50,132 nt of DNA from Bacteroidales bacterium (GCA_017480185.1 JAFVBC010000027.1:1-50132), one strand, 5' to 3'. Numbered from the stretch's first letter, positions 24,756-34,250 are shown. Notes: generated by a model from the sequence alone, not told the origin. Made by a program: numbers and translations.

Positions 24756-26471
24756 ATGGAACTTTCGGAACAAGAAAGAATAAGGAGAGCTTCGCTCGAC
24801 GAGTTGAGAAAACTTGGCATCAATCCCTACCCAGCGGCCCTCTATGAGGTGAATGTTGACAGCGCAACGATATTGAAAGACTATCCAACCGACAATGCTC
24901 GTTTCCAGAATGTCAGTATTGCCGGTAGGATTATGAGTAGGCGTATAATGGGTGCCGCCAGTTTTGTTGAACTGCAGGACCATGCTGGGCGCATCCAGTT
25001 GTACATCAAGCGCGATGAAATATGTCCTGGAGAGGATAAGACGATGTACAACACTGTCTTTAAGCGTTTGCTTGACATCGGTGATATAGTTGGAGTAACG
25101 GGGTATGTGTTTGTTACACAGATGGGTGAAACATCAATACACGTGAAAACACTCACTGTATTGAGCAAGAGTTTGCGCCCTTTACCAATTGTGAAAGAAA
25201 AGGATGGAGTGGTGTATGATGCTTTTAGCGATCCGGAACTACGCTACCGTCAACGATATGTAGACTTGGTTGTTAATCCTCAGGTTAAAGACACATTCAT
25301 TAAAAGGGCGAGAATAGTGAACATTATGCGTCAGTTCTTCAATGAGCGTGGCTACCTTGAGGTAGATACCCCTATACTTCAAAGTATTCCTGGTGGTGCG
25401 ACAGCACGTCCCTTCGTTACCCATCATAATGCGTTGGATATTGATTTATATCTGCGAATAGCAAACGAGTTGTACCTTAAACGTCTGATTGTAGGAGGAT
25501 TTCCTGGTGTGTATGAGTTTGCTCGCGACTTTAGAAACGAGGGTATGGATAGGACTCATAACCCCGAATTTACGTGTATGGAAATATACGTTGCCTATAA
25601 AGACTACAACTGGATGATGTCGTTTGCGGAGACCATGTTGGAGCATATAGCAACAAGTTTGCATGGAACCACGAAGTTGCAAATGTGGGGCAACGAGATT
25701 GACTTTAAGGCTCCATTCAGAAAAGCCCCGATGTTGCAACTCATAAAGGAAGAAACGGGTGTGGATATAAGTGGTATGGACGAGGATGAATTGCGAGAAG
25801 TGTGTAAGAAGCTTGGAGTTGAGACTACGCCTGCTATGGGTAAGGGAAAACTTATTGATGCGATATTTGGTGAGAAATGTGAGGGTAAACTTATACAACC
25901 TACCTTTGTAACCGACTATCCTATAGAGATGTCGCCCCTGTGTAAGCGCCACCGCGACAACCAAAATCTTACCGAACGTTTTGAACTTTTTGTGAATGGC
26001 AAGGAATTGGCCAACGCGTACAGCGAGTTAAACGACCCGATAGACCAACTTGAACGTTTCCAAGAGCAGCTGAGATTGAGCGAAAAGGGCGACGATGAGG
26101 CCATGTTTATTGATATGGACTTTGTGCGGGCACTTGAGTATGGCATGCCACCAACGTCGGGAATGGGAATAGGTATTGATCGACTGGTGATGATGATGAC
26201 TGATGCTCAGAGCATACAGGATGTGTTGCTGTTTCCGCAAATGAAACCAGAGAAGAAGGCTGTAGTTACGTCTGATGAAGAATTTGTAAAACACGGTGTC
26301 CCGATGCAGTGGGTTGCCGTATTGCGAAAACTGGGTATCAATACAATTATGCAGCTTAAAGAGGCTAATGTCAATAAATTATACAACGACCTAAATGGGC
26401 TTAGAAAGAAGAATAAGATGGAGGTTGACCCTGTGAAAAAGGAAGAAGTTGAGGCTTGGGTTAATGGTTGA
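24756..26471 (+). CDS. lysS: Lysyl-tRNA synthetase, class II
   Basis: 571 residues. An N-terminal OB fold for the anticodon ([20 protein letters not shown]) is followed by the class II core: [10 protein letters not shown], motif 2 [19 protein letters not shown], and motif 3 [14 protein letters not shown]. An extra C-terminal segment of about 65 residues (from SDEEFVKHG) carries a helix-hairpin-helix-like unit and is characteristic of Bacteroidota LysRS. It is the first gene of a unit with an MBL hydrolase (3-bp gap) and ung (overlap). Confidence 0.97.
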   Translation: MELSEQERIRRASLDELRKLGINPYPAALYEVNVDSATILKDYPTDNARFQNVSIAGRIMSRRIMGAASFVELQDHAGRIQLYIKRDEICPGEDKTMYNTVFKRLLDIGDIVGVTGYVFVTQMGETSIHVKTLTVLSKSLRPLPIVKEKDGVVYDAFSDPELRYRQRYVDLVVNPQVKDTFIKRARIVNIMRQFFNERGYLEVDTPILQSIPGGATARPFVTHHNALDIDLYLRIANELYLKRLIVGGFPGVYEFARDFRNEGMDRTHNPEFTCMEIYVAYKDYNWMMSFAETMLEHIATSLHGTTKLQMWGNEIDFKAPFRKAPMLQLIKEETGVDISGMDEDELREVCKKLGVETTPAMGKGKLIDAIFGEKCEGKLIQPTFVTDYPIEMSPLCKRHRDNQNLTERFELFVNGKELANAYSELNDPIDQLERFQEQLRLSEKGDDEAMFIDMDFVRALEYGMPPTSGMGIGIDRLVMMMTDAQSIQDVLLFPQMKPEKKAVVTSDEEFVKHGVPMQWVAVLRKLGINTIMQLKEANVNKLYNDLNGLRKKNKMEVDPVKKEEVEAWVNG

Positions 26472-26474
26472 TCA

Positions 26475-27113
26475 ATGGTTAGGACATTCGTTTTCAATCA
26501 TTACGGGGTTAATTGTTACGTGTTGGGTGATGACAAAACCGACGCGTGTGCTATAGTTGACCCTGCCTGCAACAATGACGCAGAGTTTAATACGCTTGTT
26601 AGTTTTATAGAAGCATCGCGCTTGAAAGTTGAAGCTGTGATGCTTACCCACCCACATGTTGATCATTTGGCCGGCCTGCGAAAGGTGTGCAAACACTATT
26701 CGCTGCCGGCCATTTTGCATTCTGAAGGGGTCGAAGTGTTACTTGAGGCACCTTTGATTGCGCCTTCAATGGGCTTTGCAATTGACGATATGGATGACGT
26801 GGAGATAGAGGCTAAAAGTGATGGTTACCTTTTTGCTGTGGGTGAGTGCGAGATAGAATGTCGTTATACACCAGGCCATTGCCCAGGTAGTTTTAGCTAT
26901 GTGGTGCATAGAGATAAGATGGTGTTTACAGGCGATGCCCTTTTTCATTTCAGTGTCGGAAGAACCGATCTACCTGGGGGCAATTATGAGTTGCTGATAG
27001 ATGGTATAAAAAGGCAGATACTCTCTTTACCCGACGACTATGCAATTTTGCCAGGACATGATCTGCAGAGCATGGTGTGGAAGGAGCGTCGGTATAATCC
27101 TTTCTTAACGTGA
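26475..27113 (+). CDS. MBL-fold metallohydrolase, glyoxalase II-like
   Basis: 212 residues. The metal motif THPHVDH (HxHxDH) is followed by a His in YTPGHCPGS, the bridging Asp in FTGDALF and a C-terminal His in LPGHD, a complete dinuclear site. It is closest in look to short hydroxyacylglutathione-hydrolase-like proteins that hydrolyse thioesters. The true substrate in glutathione-poor Bacteroidota is unknown. It starts 3 bp after lysS and its TGA overlaps the GTG of ung. Confidence 0.9.
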   Translation: MVRTFVFNHYGVNCYVLGDDKTDACAIVDPACNNDAEFNTLVSFIEASRLKVEAVMLTHPHVDHLAGLRKVCKHYSLPAILHSEGVEVLLEAPLIAPSMGFAIDDMDDVEIEAKSDGYLFAVGECEIECRYTPGHCPGSFSYVVHRDKMVFTGDALFHFSVGRTDLPGGNYELLIDGIKRQILSLPDDYAILPGHDLQSMVWKERRYNPFLT

Positions 27114-27787
27114 AGCCACGTATAGAACCATCGTGGTATGAGGTGCTTAAACCACAATTTGACGCGCCTTATTTCCCCGAGTTAAAACAGTTTTTAGTTG
27201 AAGAACGCTCTCAATATGAGTGCTATCCACGAGGTGGAGATATCTTTGCTGCGTTCGACCAAACACCGTTTGAAAAGGTGAGGGTTGTGATATTGGGACA
27301 AGACCCCTATCATGAACCTGGGCAAGCCATGGGGCTTTGTTTCTCGGTGCCAAATGGCGTACAACCGCCTCCGTCGTTGGTCAACATTATCAAAGAGATT
27401 AATGCCGACCTGGGTGCGTCGTTGTCAATTTTGCATGGCGACTTGCGTGGATGGGCACAGCAGGGGGTGTTGCTGCTAAATTCCACCCTAACGGTTCGCG
27501 CACATAAGGCGGGTTCTCACCAGGGGCATGGTTGGGAGACATTTACAGATGCTGCCATTGCTGCCATTAGTAAGCAACGACAGAATGTGGTGTTTATGCT
27601 ATGGGGCAGTTACGCACAGGCGAAACAGGGACTGATTGACAGCAATAGACATCTTGTATTGAAAGCTCCGCATCCGTCTCCGCTATCTGCTTATCGAGGC
27701 TTCTTTGGTTGCAGACATTTTACTAAAGCCAATGCCTATTTGATTGAGCATGGACAGATGCCTATTGATTGGATGAAGATAGGGTAG
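27110..27787 (+). CDS. ung: Uracil-DNA glycosylase, family 1
   Basis: 225 residues from a GTG that overlaps the previous stop (GTGA). It removes uracil from DNA at the start of base-excision repair. Motifs: GQDPYH (63-68, catalytic Asp65), LLLNSTLTV, and HPSPLSAYRGFFG with the catalytic His and the leucine intercalation loop. Full length for the family. Confidence 0.97.
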   Translation: MKPRIEPSWYEVLKPQFDAPYFPELKQFLVEERSQYECYPRGGDIFAAFDQTPFEKVRVVILGQDPYHEPGQAMGLCFSVPNGVQPPPSLVNIIKEINADLGASLSILHGDLRGWAQQGVLLLNSTLTVRAHKAGSHQGHGWETFTDAAIAAISKQRQNVVFMLWGSYAQAKQGLIDSNRHLVLKAPHPSPLSAYRGFFGCRHFTKANAYLIEHGQMPIDWMKIG

Positions 27788-27864
27788 AGCCTCTAAAGCT
27801 TGGATTATCTACCCGTCGGCCCATCTTATATTTCTCGACATATTTCCTGCTGTAGAAAGGCATG

Positions 27865-27934
27865 TTAAGTCCCTATCAAGTCCTGCTTTGGCAGGAGATG
27901 ATAGGGACTTGGTCAGGAGATGATAGGGACTTAA
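27865..27934. repeat. Palindromic element at the end of the C69 dipeptidase gene
   Basis: 14-bp arms TTAAGTCCCTATCA (27865-27878) and TGATAGGGACTTAA (27921-27934) enclose a hairpin TCCTGC/GCAGGA and two direct copies of CAGGAGATGATAGGGACTT spaced exactly 22 bp apart. It probably serves as a terminator for ung and the dipeptidase gene, which converge here. Its last bases overlap the dipeptidase stop. Confidence 0.7.
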
Positions 27935-29742
27935 TAGTTGTCGGGGATGGCTTGAGAGTTGCTTTGGTCTTCGTTTTGAGGATAGCCTATGAGGTGGCCA
28001 CGCTCGTTGACCAATTGGCGATAGTAGTTGGTGCTGTGGTTGGGGGTGAGTGGCTGCTGGGCGGTGCCGAACGATGGCAGTCGTAGGTTTCCACGATCAT
28101 CGGACTCTTTGGCATTAAGATCCATGTATTTCATAAGCAAATATTGGTCAAGCGCCGTCCATCTATTCATCATTTGACTTGCAAGGTTGGAACAGAAATT
28201 GTTTTCCATGGCTACAAGGGTCGAGTCGTTAGCGTTGGCAGCCTTATGGTCGAAGTCGGCTACAGCCTGAATAAAACTGGTTTCCAACTCAAATTGTGCC
28301 TGCTGGATGTCCTTAATCATGTCGCTATATCGGCTGTATGCAAAGTTAGCCACTCGGTTGAAAAGCCAAAATGCCGATGTAGTGCTGTAGCGAGTGAGCG
28401 ATCCGTTGCCCTGGCGAAAGCATTCGGGCGGAACGGTGATGCCACAATAGAGTGGGCAATAGACGGTGGAATAGGTGTCGTCGACGCCAAACCACAGTAT
28501 TCCCCCCAACTTGTCGGGCATGTTGGCGCGACACTGGGCTATTAACGAGAAACCTGTTTGTTGTGTCGACACGGGACGTTCGTTGACGTAGCGGTTACCA
28601 TCGAGCGACCATCTCAATGGTAGTGCACGGTATGGACATCCGTATTCGCCTGCCCCAATGCCTTGCGTCATGTCCATTAGGGTGCCTTCATAGTGGTCGC
28701 GTGTGAGTTGCATTACGTCGTGGATGCTTACTTTGTGCTCGGGTTTAATCCACAAAGGCAGTCTTTCGGCAGTGGCATCGCCCATCGCGTATCGTTCGTA
28801 GCGTCGCACATCTTTGTTGAGTTTAAGAAACATGGCGTAGATGCGTGCATCGCAGGCGCGGATGGTTTCAAATTCAAGAGGGTTGTAAGCATCGGCAAAA
28901 CTGAAGTCTTCGTCTTTGCCATCAAAGTAGCCTCGCATACGCGCAAAGGCGATGACATCGTCGGAGTAAACACACTCTACCTCGGGTTCATAGATGTAAT
29001 CAAGGTGTCGGCTACTGATGGCTCGGTGCAGACCTTGTCCTTTTGTCTTATTCCAACGTGTGGGTTCTTGGGGAAAGGTGGTGATGCGAGCTTGGTTGGC
29101 GTGCCCACACACGTAGCCGTCGGGTACGCGCCGTGCCACCCATACAGCCCCATCGCGGTAGCCACGGTATTGTTTTTTCAGTACGGGCTTGCCTTTCACG
29201 GTGTCGTATTCGGCACGTTTGCTCATCAATTCCAGTATCCATACTTCGGCGGTATCGCTTATGGAGAAACTCTCGCCATTGTTGCAGTATCCATAGCGGT
29301 CGAGTAGGGTGGTGAGTTCGACGATGGCTTGGCGTGCCGATGTTACGCGTTGCAACACAATCCATATCAGTGTACCATAGTCGATGCCTTTTTGTGGGGT
29401 AGCCCACAGTTCGCGTCGGCCAGTAAAAGTGCTTTCGCCCATGGCCACTTGATGGTCGTTGATGTAGCCTACCACATTGAAGCAGTGCTCAGGTTGTGGG
29501 ATGGTTATCTGTGGTATGCCATCCTTATGGTAGAGTCCGAGTGTTGTGCCAGGAGGATTGACCGAAGGAGCATGGTAGTAAAGTTCGCCATAGAGGTAAT
29601 AACTATCGGCCATGTAAGTGATGATGGTGGACCCATCGGTGGTGGCTCCTCGGGTGAAAAGGAAGTCGGTGCAGGCTTGTGTTGGTGTGGTAAATATGGT
29701 GGCTGCAATAAGGCAGAGAAACAAGGTACAGTGGCGTGGCAT
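27931..29742 (-). CDS. C69 family dipeptidase (PepD-like), secreted
   Basis: 603 residues. A signal peptide (1-23, ending PTQA) is followed directly by the catalytic N-terminal cysteine, C24 in CTDFLFTRGATTDGST. This is the Ntn-hydrolase arrangement of peptidase C69, which needs processing to expose that Cys. Further blocks are VGYINDHQVAMGESTF, NNGESFSISDTAEVWILELM and HANQARITTF. The family removes dipeptides from small peptides. Location in periplasm or surface is inferred from the signal peptide. Single gene with its own promoter. Confidence 0.92.
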   Translation of the reverse strand: MPRHCTLFLCLIAATIFTTPTQACTDFLFTRGATTDGSTIITYMADSYYLYGELYYHAPSVNPPGTTLGLYHKDGIPQITIPQPEHCFNVVGYINDHQVAMGESTFTGRRELWATPQKGIDYGTLIWIVLQRVTSARQAIVELTTLLDRYGYCNNGESFSISDTAEVWILELMSKRAEYDTVKGKPVLKKQYRGYRDGAVWVARRVPDGYVCGHANQARITTFPQEPTRWNKTKGQGLHRAISSRHLDYIYEPEVECVYSDDVIAFARMRGYFDGKDEDFSFADAYNPLEFETIRACDARIYAMFLKLNKDVRRYERYAMGDATAERLPLWIKPEHKVSIHDVMQLTRDHYEGTLMDMTQGIGAGEYGCPYRALPLRWSLDGNRYVNERPVSTQQTGFSLIAQCRANMPDKLGGILWFGVDDTYSTVYCPLYCGITVPPECFRQGNGSLTRYSTTSAFWLFNRVANFAYSRYSDMIKDIQQAQFELETSFIQAVADFDHKAANANDSTLVAMENNFCSNLASQMMNRWTALDQYLLMKYMDLNAKESDDRGNLRLPSFGTAQQPLTPNHSTNYYRQLVNERGHLIGYPQNEDQSNSQAIPDNY

Positions 29743-29783
29743 GATGCGGTGGTATTTGTGTTACAGACAGGTTAAAACTCACG

Positions 29784-29791
29784 CAAAGATA
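29784..29791 (-). promoter_or_regulatory. -7 box of the C69 dipeptidase gene
   Basis: TATCTTTG on the minus strand, 41 bp before the ATG. Divergent from the phosphatase promoter at 29823. Confidence 0.65.
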
Positions 29792-29822
29792 CGTATAAAT
29801 GCTTCCATAGCCAAACTTTCAC

Positions 29823-29830
29823 TATCTTTG
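29823..29830 (+). promoter_or_regulatory. -7 box of the LMW phosphatase gene
   Basis: TATCTTTG ends only 4 bp before the ATG, so the transcript would be nearly leaderless. Confidence 0.6.
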
Positions 29831-29834
29831 CACT

Positions 29835-30290
29835 ATGACGAGATTGCTCTTTATATGCCACGGCAATATCTGCCGTAGCCCATTGGCTGAATATATCATG
29901 CGTAGTAAATTGGAGGCTGCTGGTGTGGCCGACCGCTTTGAAGTAGTTTCGGCAGCTACCAGCATGGAAGAGATTGGCAACCCGGTGTACCCACCAGTGC
30001 GACGCTTACTTGCCACAAGGGGTATTGACTGTTCCGAGAAAAAGGCACGAAGGGTGTTGGCGGCCGACTATGATAGGTACGACTTTATCATTGGTATGGA
30101 TATGGCTAACATTCGCAATTTGAACCGATTGTTTGATGGCGACCCTAAAGGGAAGGTGAAGTTGCTGATGGAATATGCAGGAGAACATTGCGACGTGGCC
30201 GACCCGTGGTACACGCGCGATTTCGACACTGCTCTGCGCGACATAGAGCGTGGCTGCGATGCTCTGCTAACACATTTGCTTCATCGTTGA
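29835..30290 (+). CDS. Low-molecular-weight protein tyrosine phosphatase
   Basis: 151 residues. The P-loop CHGNICRSP (C8 to R14, CX5R) is at the N-terminus and the general acid lies in ADPWYTRDF near the C-terminus. The length is typical. It hydrolyses phosphotyrosine (or related phosphoesters) in the cytosol. No tyrosine kinase or capsule gene adjoins, so no target can be proposed. The TGA overlaps the next ATG by one base (TGATG). Confidence 0.93.
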   Translation: MTRLLFICHGNICRSPLAEYIMRSKLEAAGVADRFEVVSAATSMEEIGNPVYPPVRRLLATRGIDCSEKKARRVLAADYDRYDFIIGMDMANIRNLNRLFDGDPKGKVKLLMEYAGEHCDVADPWYTRDFDTALRDIERGCDALLTHLLHR

Positions 30291-31078
30291 TGCCAACGCC
30301 CGTTTCTTTCGAACAGATTGAGCCTCTTGGTATAAGCCATGAGGTGTATGACGAGATGACGAGCATCACTGGTCATTTGCCAACTATGGAAGAGGTGACC
30401 ACCCTGTTGGCCATGTGGCAAAGCAATGGGCAGCAGCAAAGTCTTTATTCGTGGCTGCGGGGACAGACTCACGCCGTGGTGCGCGACGATTACCTATACG
30501 ATGGCCACGAGGAAAACCGTGCCATCGCCGAGCCGAAGGTGAAAGAGTGTGTAGGGTTGGCACAACAATTGTGTAAGGATGTGCAGGTGTGTGCTGAAGG
30601 TGAGCGGTTACCAACAGGGGCTCTGATTTATTTAGTGGGCAATGTAGGACGTGAATTTGTTAATTCCGCCTACTCGCGTTCTTGTCTGCATCTTGTGTCA
30701 ACACACGATGATGCTGTGGCCCCAGATGTTGACTGCCAGTATGTGGGAATGATTGTGCAAACCATGGTAGCAAAAGGGTTGCTGATAAAGTATAGGGAGG
30801 TGGCCACAGGAGGCCTATTTTGTGGCGCATTAGGGCTGACAGCTCCGTTGGGATTTGACATTCTTGCACCCCGTGAGGTACGTTTGGATGCTTTCTTGTT
30901 TGGCGAGCAGCAGGGACGCTATTTGGTGGCTTTGTCGGTGCAGCAGGACGACACATTTCTGCAAAAGATGGCCGAGGCTCGACTAAACTGCTGTTTTCTT
31001 GGGCGCACAACGCAAAATCGGATCGTGGTAGACGGTTTCGACTTTGGACGAGTAGATAGGTATGTGAGTTCAAAATAA
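30290..31078 (+). CDS. Orphan AIRS_C-domain protein (PurL/PurM superfamily)
   Basis: 262 residues from the ATG at 30290, coupled to the phosphatase stop. The C-terminal 170 residues follow the pattern of the AIR-synthase C-terminal domain: GALIYLVGNVGREFVNSAYS, ATGGLFCGALGLTAPLGFDI, DAFLFGEQQGRYLVALSV and a final FLGRTTQNRIVVDGF. The ATP-binding N-terminal domain of PurM, PurL, SelD or HypE is missing, and the usual HDVSDGGL region reads REVATGGL. It is therefore unlikely to be a complete synthase. It may be a regulatory or scaffold paralogue. Confidence 0.65.
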   Translation: MPTPVSFEQIEPLGISHEVYDEMTSITGHLPTMEEVTTLLAMWQSNGQQQSLYSWLRGQTHAVVRDDYLYDGHEENRAIAEPKVKECVGLAQQLCKDVQVCAEGERLPTGALIYLVGNVGREFVNSAYSRSCLHLVSTHDDAVAPDVDCQYVGMIVQTMVAKGLLIKYREVATGGLFCGALGLTAPLGFDILAPREVRLDAFLFGEQQGRYLVALSVQQDDTFLQKMAEARLNCCFLGRTTQNRIVVDGFDFGRVDRYVSSK

Positions 31079-31119
31079 ACGAAGAGTGGCGGATGTTTTA
31101 TACACCCGCCACTCTTCGT
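31079..31119. terminator. Bidirectional terminator
   Basis: ACGAAGAGTGGCGG (31079-31092) pairs with the mirror arm ending at 31119. It lies between convergent genes. Confidence 0.8.
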
Positions 31120-31163
31120 CTGTGCTCTAACACTAATAAATGGAGCATTAAAGTAAGATAATG

Positions 31164-31877
31164 TCAAAGTCGCATACCTAACATGATGCCATAAAACAAA
31201 GACTCGTGTAATTCATATAGGTCGCCAGCAACAGCACCAAATAATCTCGCACCAATCATTATTTTATTAAAAGAAACGCCTGCTCCACAACCAATGTAGA
31301 GGCCGCCATCATCAACATAATCTATTTCAGGTATATCATTATCATAATCATACCCTATGTATGCTGCATATTCAGTTAAATACACGTATCCTGCCTGTAC
31401 CCTAAAATCGAAACGGAGCGAGGACTTACCAAGCATTATGCCCACTTGTGGTGAAGCCTGTAAGGTGAAAGACATATCGCCAGTGTAGGCGCAGCCAACC
31501 TCAGCACCCCAATAAGGTGCAAATGCCTTCTGAGAACTGCCTGCAAAAGTGTGCATAAATCCGTAGGTCAAGCCTGGCCCAGATGGGTCTTTTGCAAGGT
31601 TGAAGTCCGAGAAAAGATAACCCAACCCTATATAGTGCTGCGTCGTCTTATAGCTCGGCTCTTGTTCGCGCACAACAACAGGCTTTGGGGTCTGAGGCTT
31701 GATGGAACGAGGCTCGGCTGTGCGAACTTGGAGGCTACTCTTTTGGGGTGATGCTGTAGACATCAGTGGAGGTAGGAGAGACGGAGCAGGAAGATGCCGA
31801 CTGGATGTGTTGAACACTTGAGCCTGCATCCCCATGCACGCAAGGCACATTAGCAGTGCCACAATCGTTTTACGCAT
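31164..31877 (-). CDS. Outer-membrane beta-barrel-like protein, hypothetical
   Basis: 237 residues. A signal peptide (MRKTIVALLMCLACMGMQAQ) is followed by a proline-rich segment to about residue 75, then alternating hydrophobic/aromatic strands (HYIGLGYLFSDFN, WGAEVGCAYTGDMSFTLQAS, RFDFRVQAGYVYL) ending in a strand that finishes GIMLGMRL. This looks like a small outer-membrane barrel. The lipoprotein gene lies 12 bp upstream in the same transcript. Function unknown. Confidence 0.7.
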   Translation of the reverse strand: MRKTIVALLMCLACMGMQAQVFNTSSRHLPAPSLLPPLMSTASPQKSSLQVRTAEPRSIKPQTPKPVVVREQEPSYKTTQHYIGLGYLFSDFNLAKDPSGPGLTYGFMHTFAGSSQKAFAPYWGAEVGCAYTGDMSFTLQASPQVGIMLGKSSLRFDFRVQAGYVYLTEYAAYIGYDYDNDIPEIDYVDDGGLYIGCGAGVSFNKIMIGARLFGAVAGDLYELHESLFYGIMLGMRL

Positions 31878-31889
31878 GTCTATATTTGC

Positions 31890-32312
31890 TTATTGGGCAA
31901 CCACCTCTACCTGCACACCATCGCTGTCCCATTCCACGTATTTTCCGATGTGAGCGCGTACTTCGATAACGTAACGTTTACCATCCAGTTCCGAACGTAC
32001 GTTGAAGAGTGGAGCTACAAGTACGTCGCCATTATATTTCTTGAGCGTCTCGTAGGTAAGGATTACTTTAAGTTTATCGCTAATCTGATTTGGCGTTTTT
32101 GCTCCCGACGTGGCTTCTTCAAGTTCGGTGCCTTCAAAACTGCGAGTCTCTTGCACAATAAGGGGCTCAACATTTATTTTGGCTGTGGGCGGTATTATTT
32201 CAAAGTGAGGTTTACTATCCATCATCCTACCCTCGGCATAACGATAGTGACTGCACGATGTCATTGAAATGGCCATCAGTGCCACTGCGGAAATGATAAT
32301 TGCTTTTTTCAT
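31890..32312 (-). CDS. Small lipoprotein, hypothetical
   Basis: 140 residues. The signal peptide ends in the lipobox SMTSC with the lipid-modified Cys20. The mature part is a single beta-rich domain (LKVILTYETLKKYNGDVLVA, KRYVIEVRAHIGKYVEWD). A weak -7-like box (TATCATTG) lies upstream. It probably works with the barrel-like protein encoded 12 bp downstream. Family not recognised. Confidence 0.72.
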   Translation of the reverse strand: MKKAIIISAVALMAISMTSCSHYRYAEGRMMDSKPHFEIIPPTAKINVEPLIVQETRSFEGTELEEATSGAKTPNQISDKLKVILTYETLKKYNGDVLVAPLFNVRSELDGKRYVIEVRAHIGKYVEWDSDGVQVEVVAQ

Positions 32313-32408
32313 AGTTGTGATTGTTTGTTAGTTTTTGATGTTTTTTTTTGAAGTTGCAATGATACAGCATTTTTTTGAAATAAAATACAATGAATAGCTA
32401 TGTTTTAT

Positions 32409-32417
32409 GGGGGGGGG
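32409..32417. repeat. G9 homopolymer in the spacer upstream of the lipoprotein gene
   Basis: Nine consecutive G (plus strand) about 97 bp upstream of the lipoprotein start, beyond its likely promoter. The remaining spacer, 32313-32595, contains the rplS terminator and nothing else recognised. Confidence 0.6.
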
Positions 32418-32525
32418 TACTGCATTGATATACAGTGATTTATAAAGGTGTTGTTTCTGTATTTCTTTACACAGAATACCCTTTTTACTGCCACAAAAAA
32501 GTGCACTAAAGAGAAAAAATAAATG

Positions 32526-32564
32526 ATTGCGGGGCGACTCCCTAAAAGGGAGTCGCCCCGCAAT
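32526..32564 (-). terminator. Terminator of rplS
   Basis: ATTGCGGGGCGACTCCCT and its exact complement form a 39-nt hairpin. On the minus strand it is followed by an ATTTATTTTTT tract. Confidence 0.85.
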
Positions 32565-32595
32565 ATAACCAAGCATATCTACAAAGAAAAAAGGC

Positions 32596-32949
32596 TTAGT
32601 GTCTCTTTTCTTTGATACGAGCTTTCTTACCGGTGAGATTACGCAGATAGAATATGCGAGCGCGACGCACTGCTCCACGCTTGTTTACATCAATCTGCTC
32701 AATAAACGGGCTTGAGAAGGGGAATATACGTTCCACTCCAACGCCGTTTGCAATCTTCCGAACAGTAAAGGTTTCAGTGGCTCCGCTTCCGCTGCGTTGC
32801 AACACAACGCCTTGGAAGTTCTGGATTCTCTCCTTGTTGCCTTCTTTAATTTTATAATGGACGGTGATGGTGTCGCCAGCCTTGAACTCGGGAAACTCCT
32901 TGCGTTCCACCAAGTTCTCTACGTATTGCATCAATTCGTTCTTTCCCAT
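32596..32949 (-). CDS. rplS: 50S ribosomal protein L19
   Basis: 117 residues, full length. Family blocks are [55 protein letters not shown] and [15 protein letters not shown]19 sits at the 30S-50S interface. It lies 27 bp downstream of rplT, so here it extends the infC-rpmI-rplT cluster. In many bacteria it is instead linked to trmD. Confidence 0.97.
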   Translation of the reverse strand: MGKNELMQYVENLVERKEFPEFKAGDTITVHYKIKEGNKERIQNFQGVVLQRSGSGATETFTVRKIANGVGVERIFPFSSPFIEQIDVNKRGAVRRARIFYLRNLTGKKARIKEKRH

Positions 32950-32976
32950 GACAAATAGTATTTTTTAGGTTTGCAC

Positions 32977-33324
32977 TTATTTCTTTACCATCTTAACCAC
33001 CGCGGTGAAAGCCTCGGGATGATTCATCGCCAGGTCGGCCAACACTTTACGGTTTAGTTCGATGTTGTTTTTGTGGAGCTCGCCCATAAATACAGAGTAC
33101 GAAATGCCGTTCATGCGGCAACCGGCGTTGATACGGTTAATCCACAATGCACGAAATTCGCGCTTTTTATTCTTTCTGTCGCGGTAGGCATAGGTTTGAC
33201 CTTTTTCCCATTTGTTTTTGGCAACAGTCCAAACATTTTTACCTCTTCCCCAGTAACCTTTTGTACGGTTGAGGATTTTTTTTCTGCGTGCTCTTGAAGC
33301 AACTGCATTTACTGATCTTGGCAT
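32977..33324 (-). CDS. rplT: 50S ribosomal protein L20
   Basis: 115 residues, basic, with the L20 blocks [40 protein letters not shown] and [20 protein letters not shown]. It binds 23S rRNA early in 50S assembly. In other bacteria L20 represses its own operon, but no operator could be identified here. Confidence 0.97.
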   Translation of the reverse strand: MPRSVNAVASRARRKKILNRTKGYWGRGKNVWTVAKNKWEKGQTYAYRDRKNKKREFRALWINRINAGCRMNGISYSVFMGELHKNNIELNRKVLADLAMNHPEAFTAVVKMVKK

Positions 33325-33424
33325 ATTTTTATTGTGTTTTTCGTTTCAGCGGCAATTGTTGATTGCTCTTTGGGGCTGTAAACAATGGTTAATAACTCCA
33401 ACCACCCTTTGGTGGCTTCTTTGG

Positions 33425-33619
33425 TTAAGCTAAAAGCATTCTTTTAACGCGCTTCTCATCGTCGCGGCTCACAAGAGCGGTGTGATCGAGGTTGCGCTTT
33501 TGGGTAGTCTCTTTCTTGGTCAGAATGTGGCTATGGTAAGCATGCTTTCTCTTAATCTTGCCAGTGCCGGTGAACGCAAAGCGTTTTTTGGCAGCGGCTT
33601 TGGTTTTCATTTTTGGCAT
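33425..33619 (-). CDS. rpmI: 50S ribosomal protein L35
   Basis: 64 residues, very basic. [20 protein letters not shown] is the signature start and [14 protein letters not shown] follows. Conserved position between infC and rplT. Confidence 0.96.
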   Translation of the reverse strand: MPKMKTKAAAKKRFAFTGTGKIKRKHAYHSHILTKKETTQKRNLDHTALVSRDDEKRVKRMLLA

Positions 33620-33668
33620 TACTTTACTGTTTTTAGGTTAGATATATGTTTGATATACTTGGTTTCTT

Positions 33669-34241
33669 TTATTGTTTTTTGGGCGCTATAATCATTAGCA
33701 TGCGTTTTCCCTCCAAGCGGGGCAACTGCTCGGGTTTGCCATAATCCAGCAGTGCTTCGGCAAATTTGAGCAATTGGGCTTCGCCCTGCTCTTTATACAC
33801 GATGGAACGACCGCGGAAGAATACGTCAACTTTCACCTTGTTGCCGTCTTTCAGAAAACGAATGGCGTGGTTGAGTTTGAATTCAAAGTCGTGTTCATCG
33901 GTTTGCGGCGACAGGCGTATTTCTTTCACCACTATCTTGTTCGAGTTTGCCTTACGCTCTTTCTCCTTTTTTTTCTGCTCGTAGAGGAACTTTTGGTATT
34001 CTATGATTTTGCAAACAGGTGGGTTTGCAGAGGGCGAAATCATCACAAGATCAAGTCCTTGATCATAAGCCCGACGCAGGGCATCTTTGGTGTTAAGAAT
34101 GGTTGGCTCCATTCCTTCGCCCACCACGCGCACCATGGGCACGTCTATGCGTTCGTTGATGAGGTGTTCGGGCTCTTTTTTACCCACGTTACGACCGCGT
34201 TGTATGGGGCGTTGGGGCAGGGGTTTGAATGTGGTTGCTAT
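33669..34241 (-). CDS. infC: Translation initiation factor IF-3 with a non-canonical ATA start
   Basis: About 190 residues. The N-domain holds HLINERIDVPMVRVVGEG and LDLVMISPSANPPVCKIIEY, then a lysine-rich linker, then the C-domain KEIRLSPQTDEHDFEFKLNH. A GTG at 34187 would be the first conventional start, but the frame continues upstream as FKPLPQRPIQRGRN to an ATA at 34239-34241. That ATA stands 9 nt after a Shine-Dalgarno, AGGAG (34251-34255), and the frame closes with TAG just beyond. IF-3 rejects non-canonical starts, and infC of many bacteria uses AUU for self-repression. The ATA plus SD fits the same device. Confidence 0.9.
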   Translation of the reverse strand: MATTFKPLPQRPIQRGRNVGKKEPEHLINERIDVPMVRVVGEGMEPTILNTKDALRRAYDQGLDLVMISPSANPPVCKIIEYQKFLYEQKKKEKERKANSNKIVVKEIRLSPQTDEHDFEFKLNHAIRFLKDGNKVKVDVFFRGRSIVYKEQGEAQLLKFAEALLDYGKPEQLPRLEGKRMLMIIAPKKQ

Positions 34242-34250
34242 AACTTGGTT

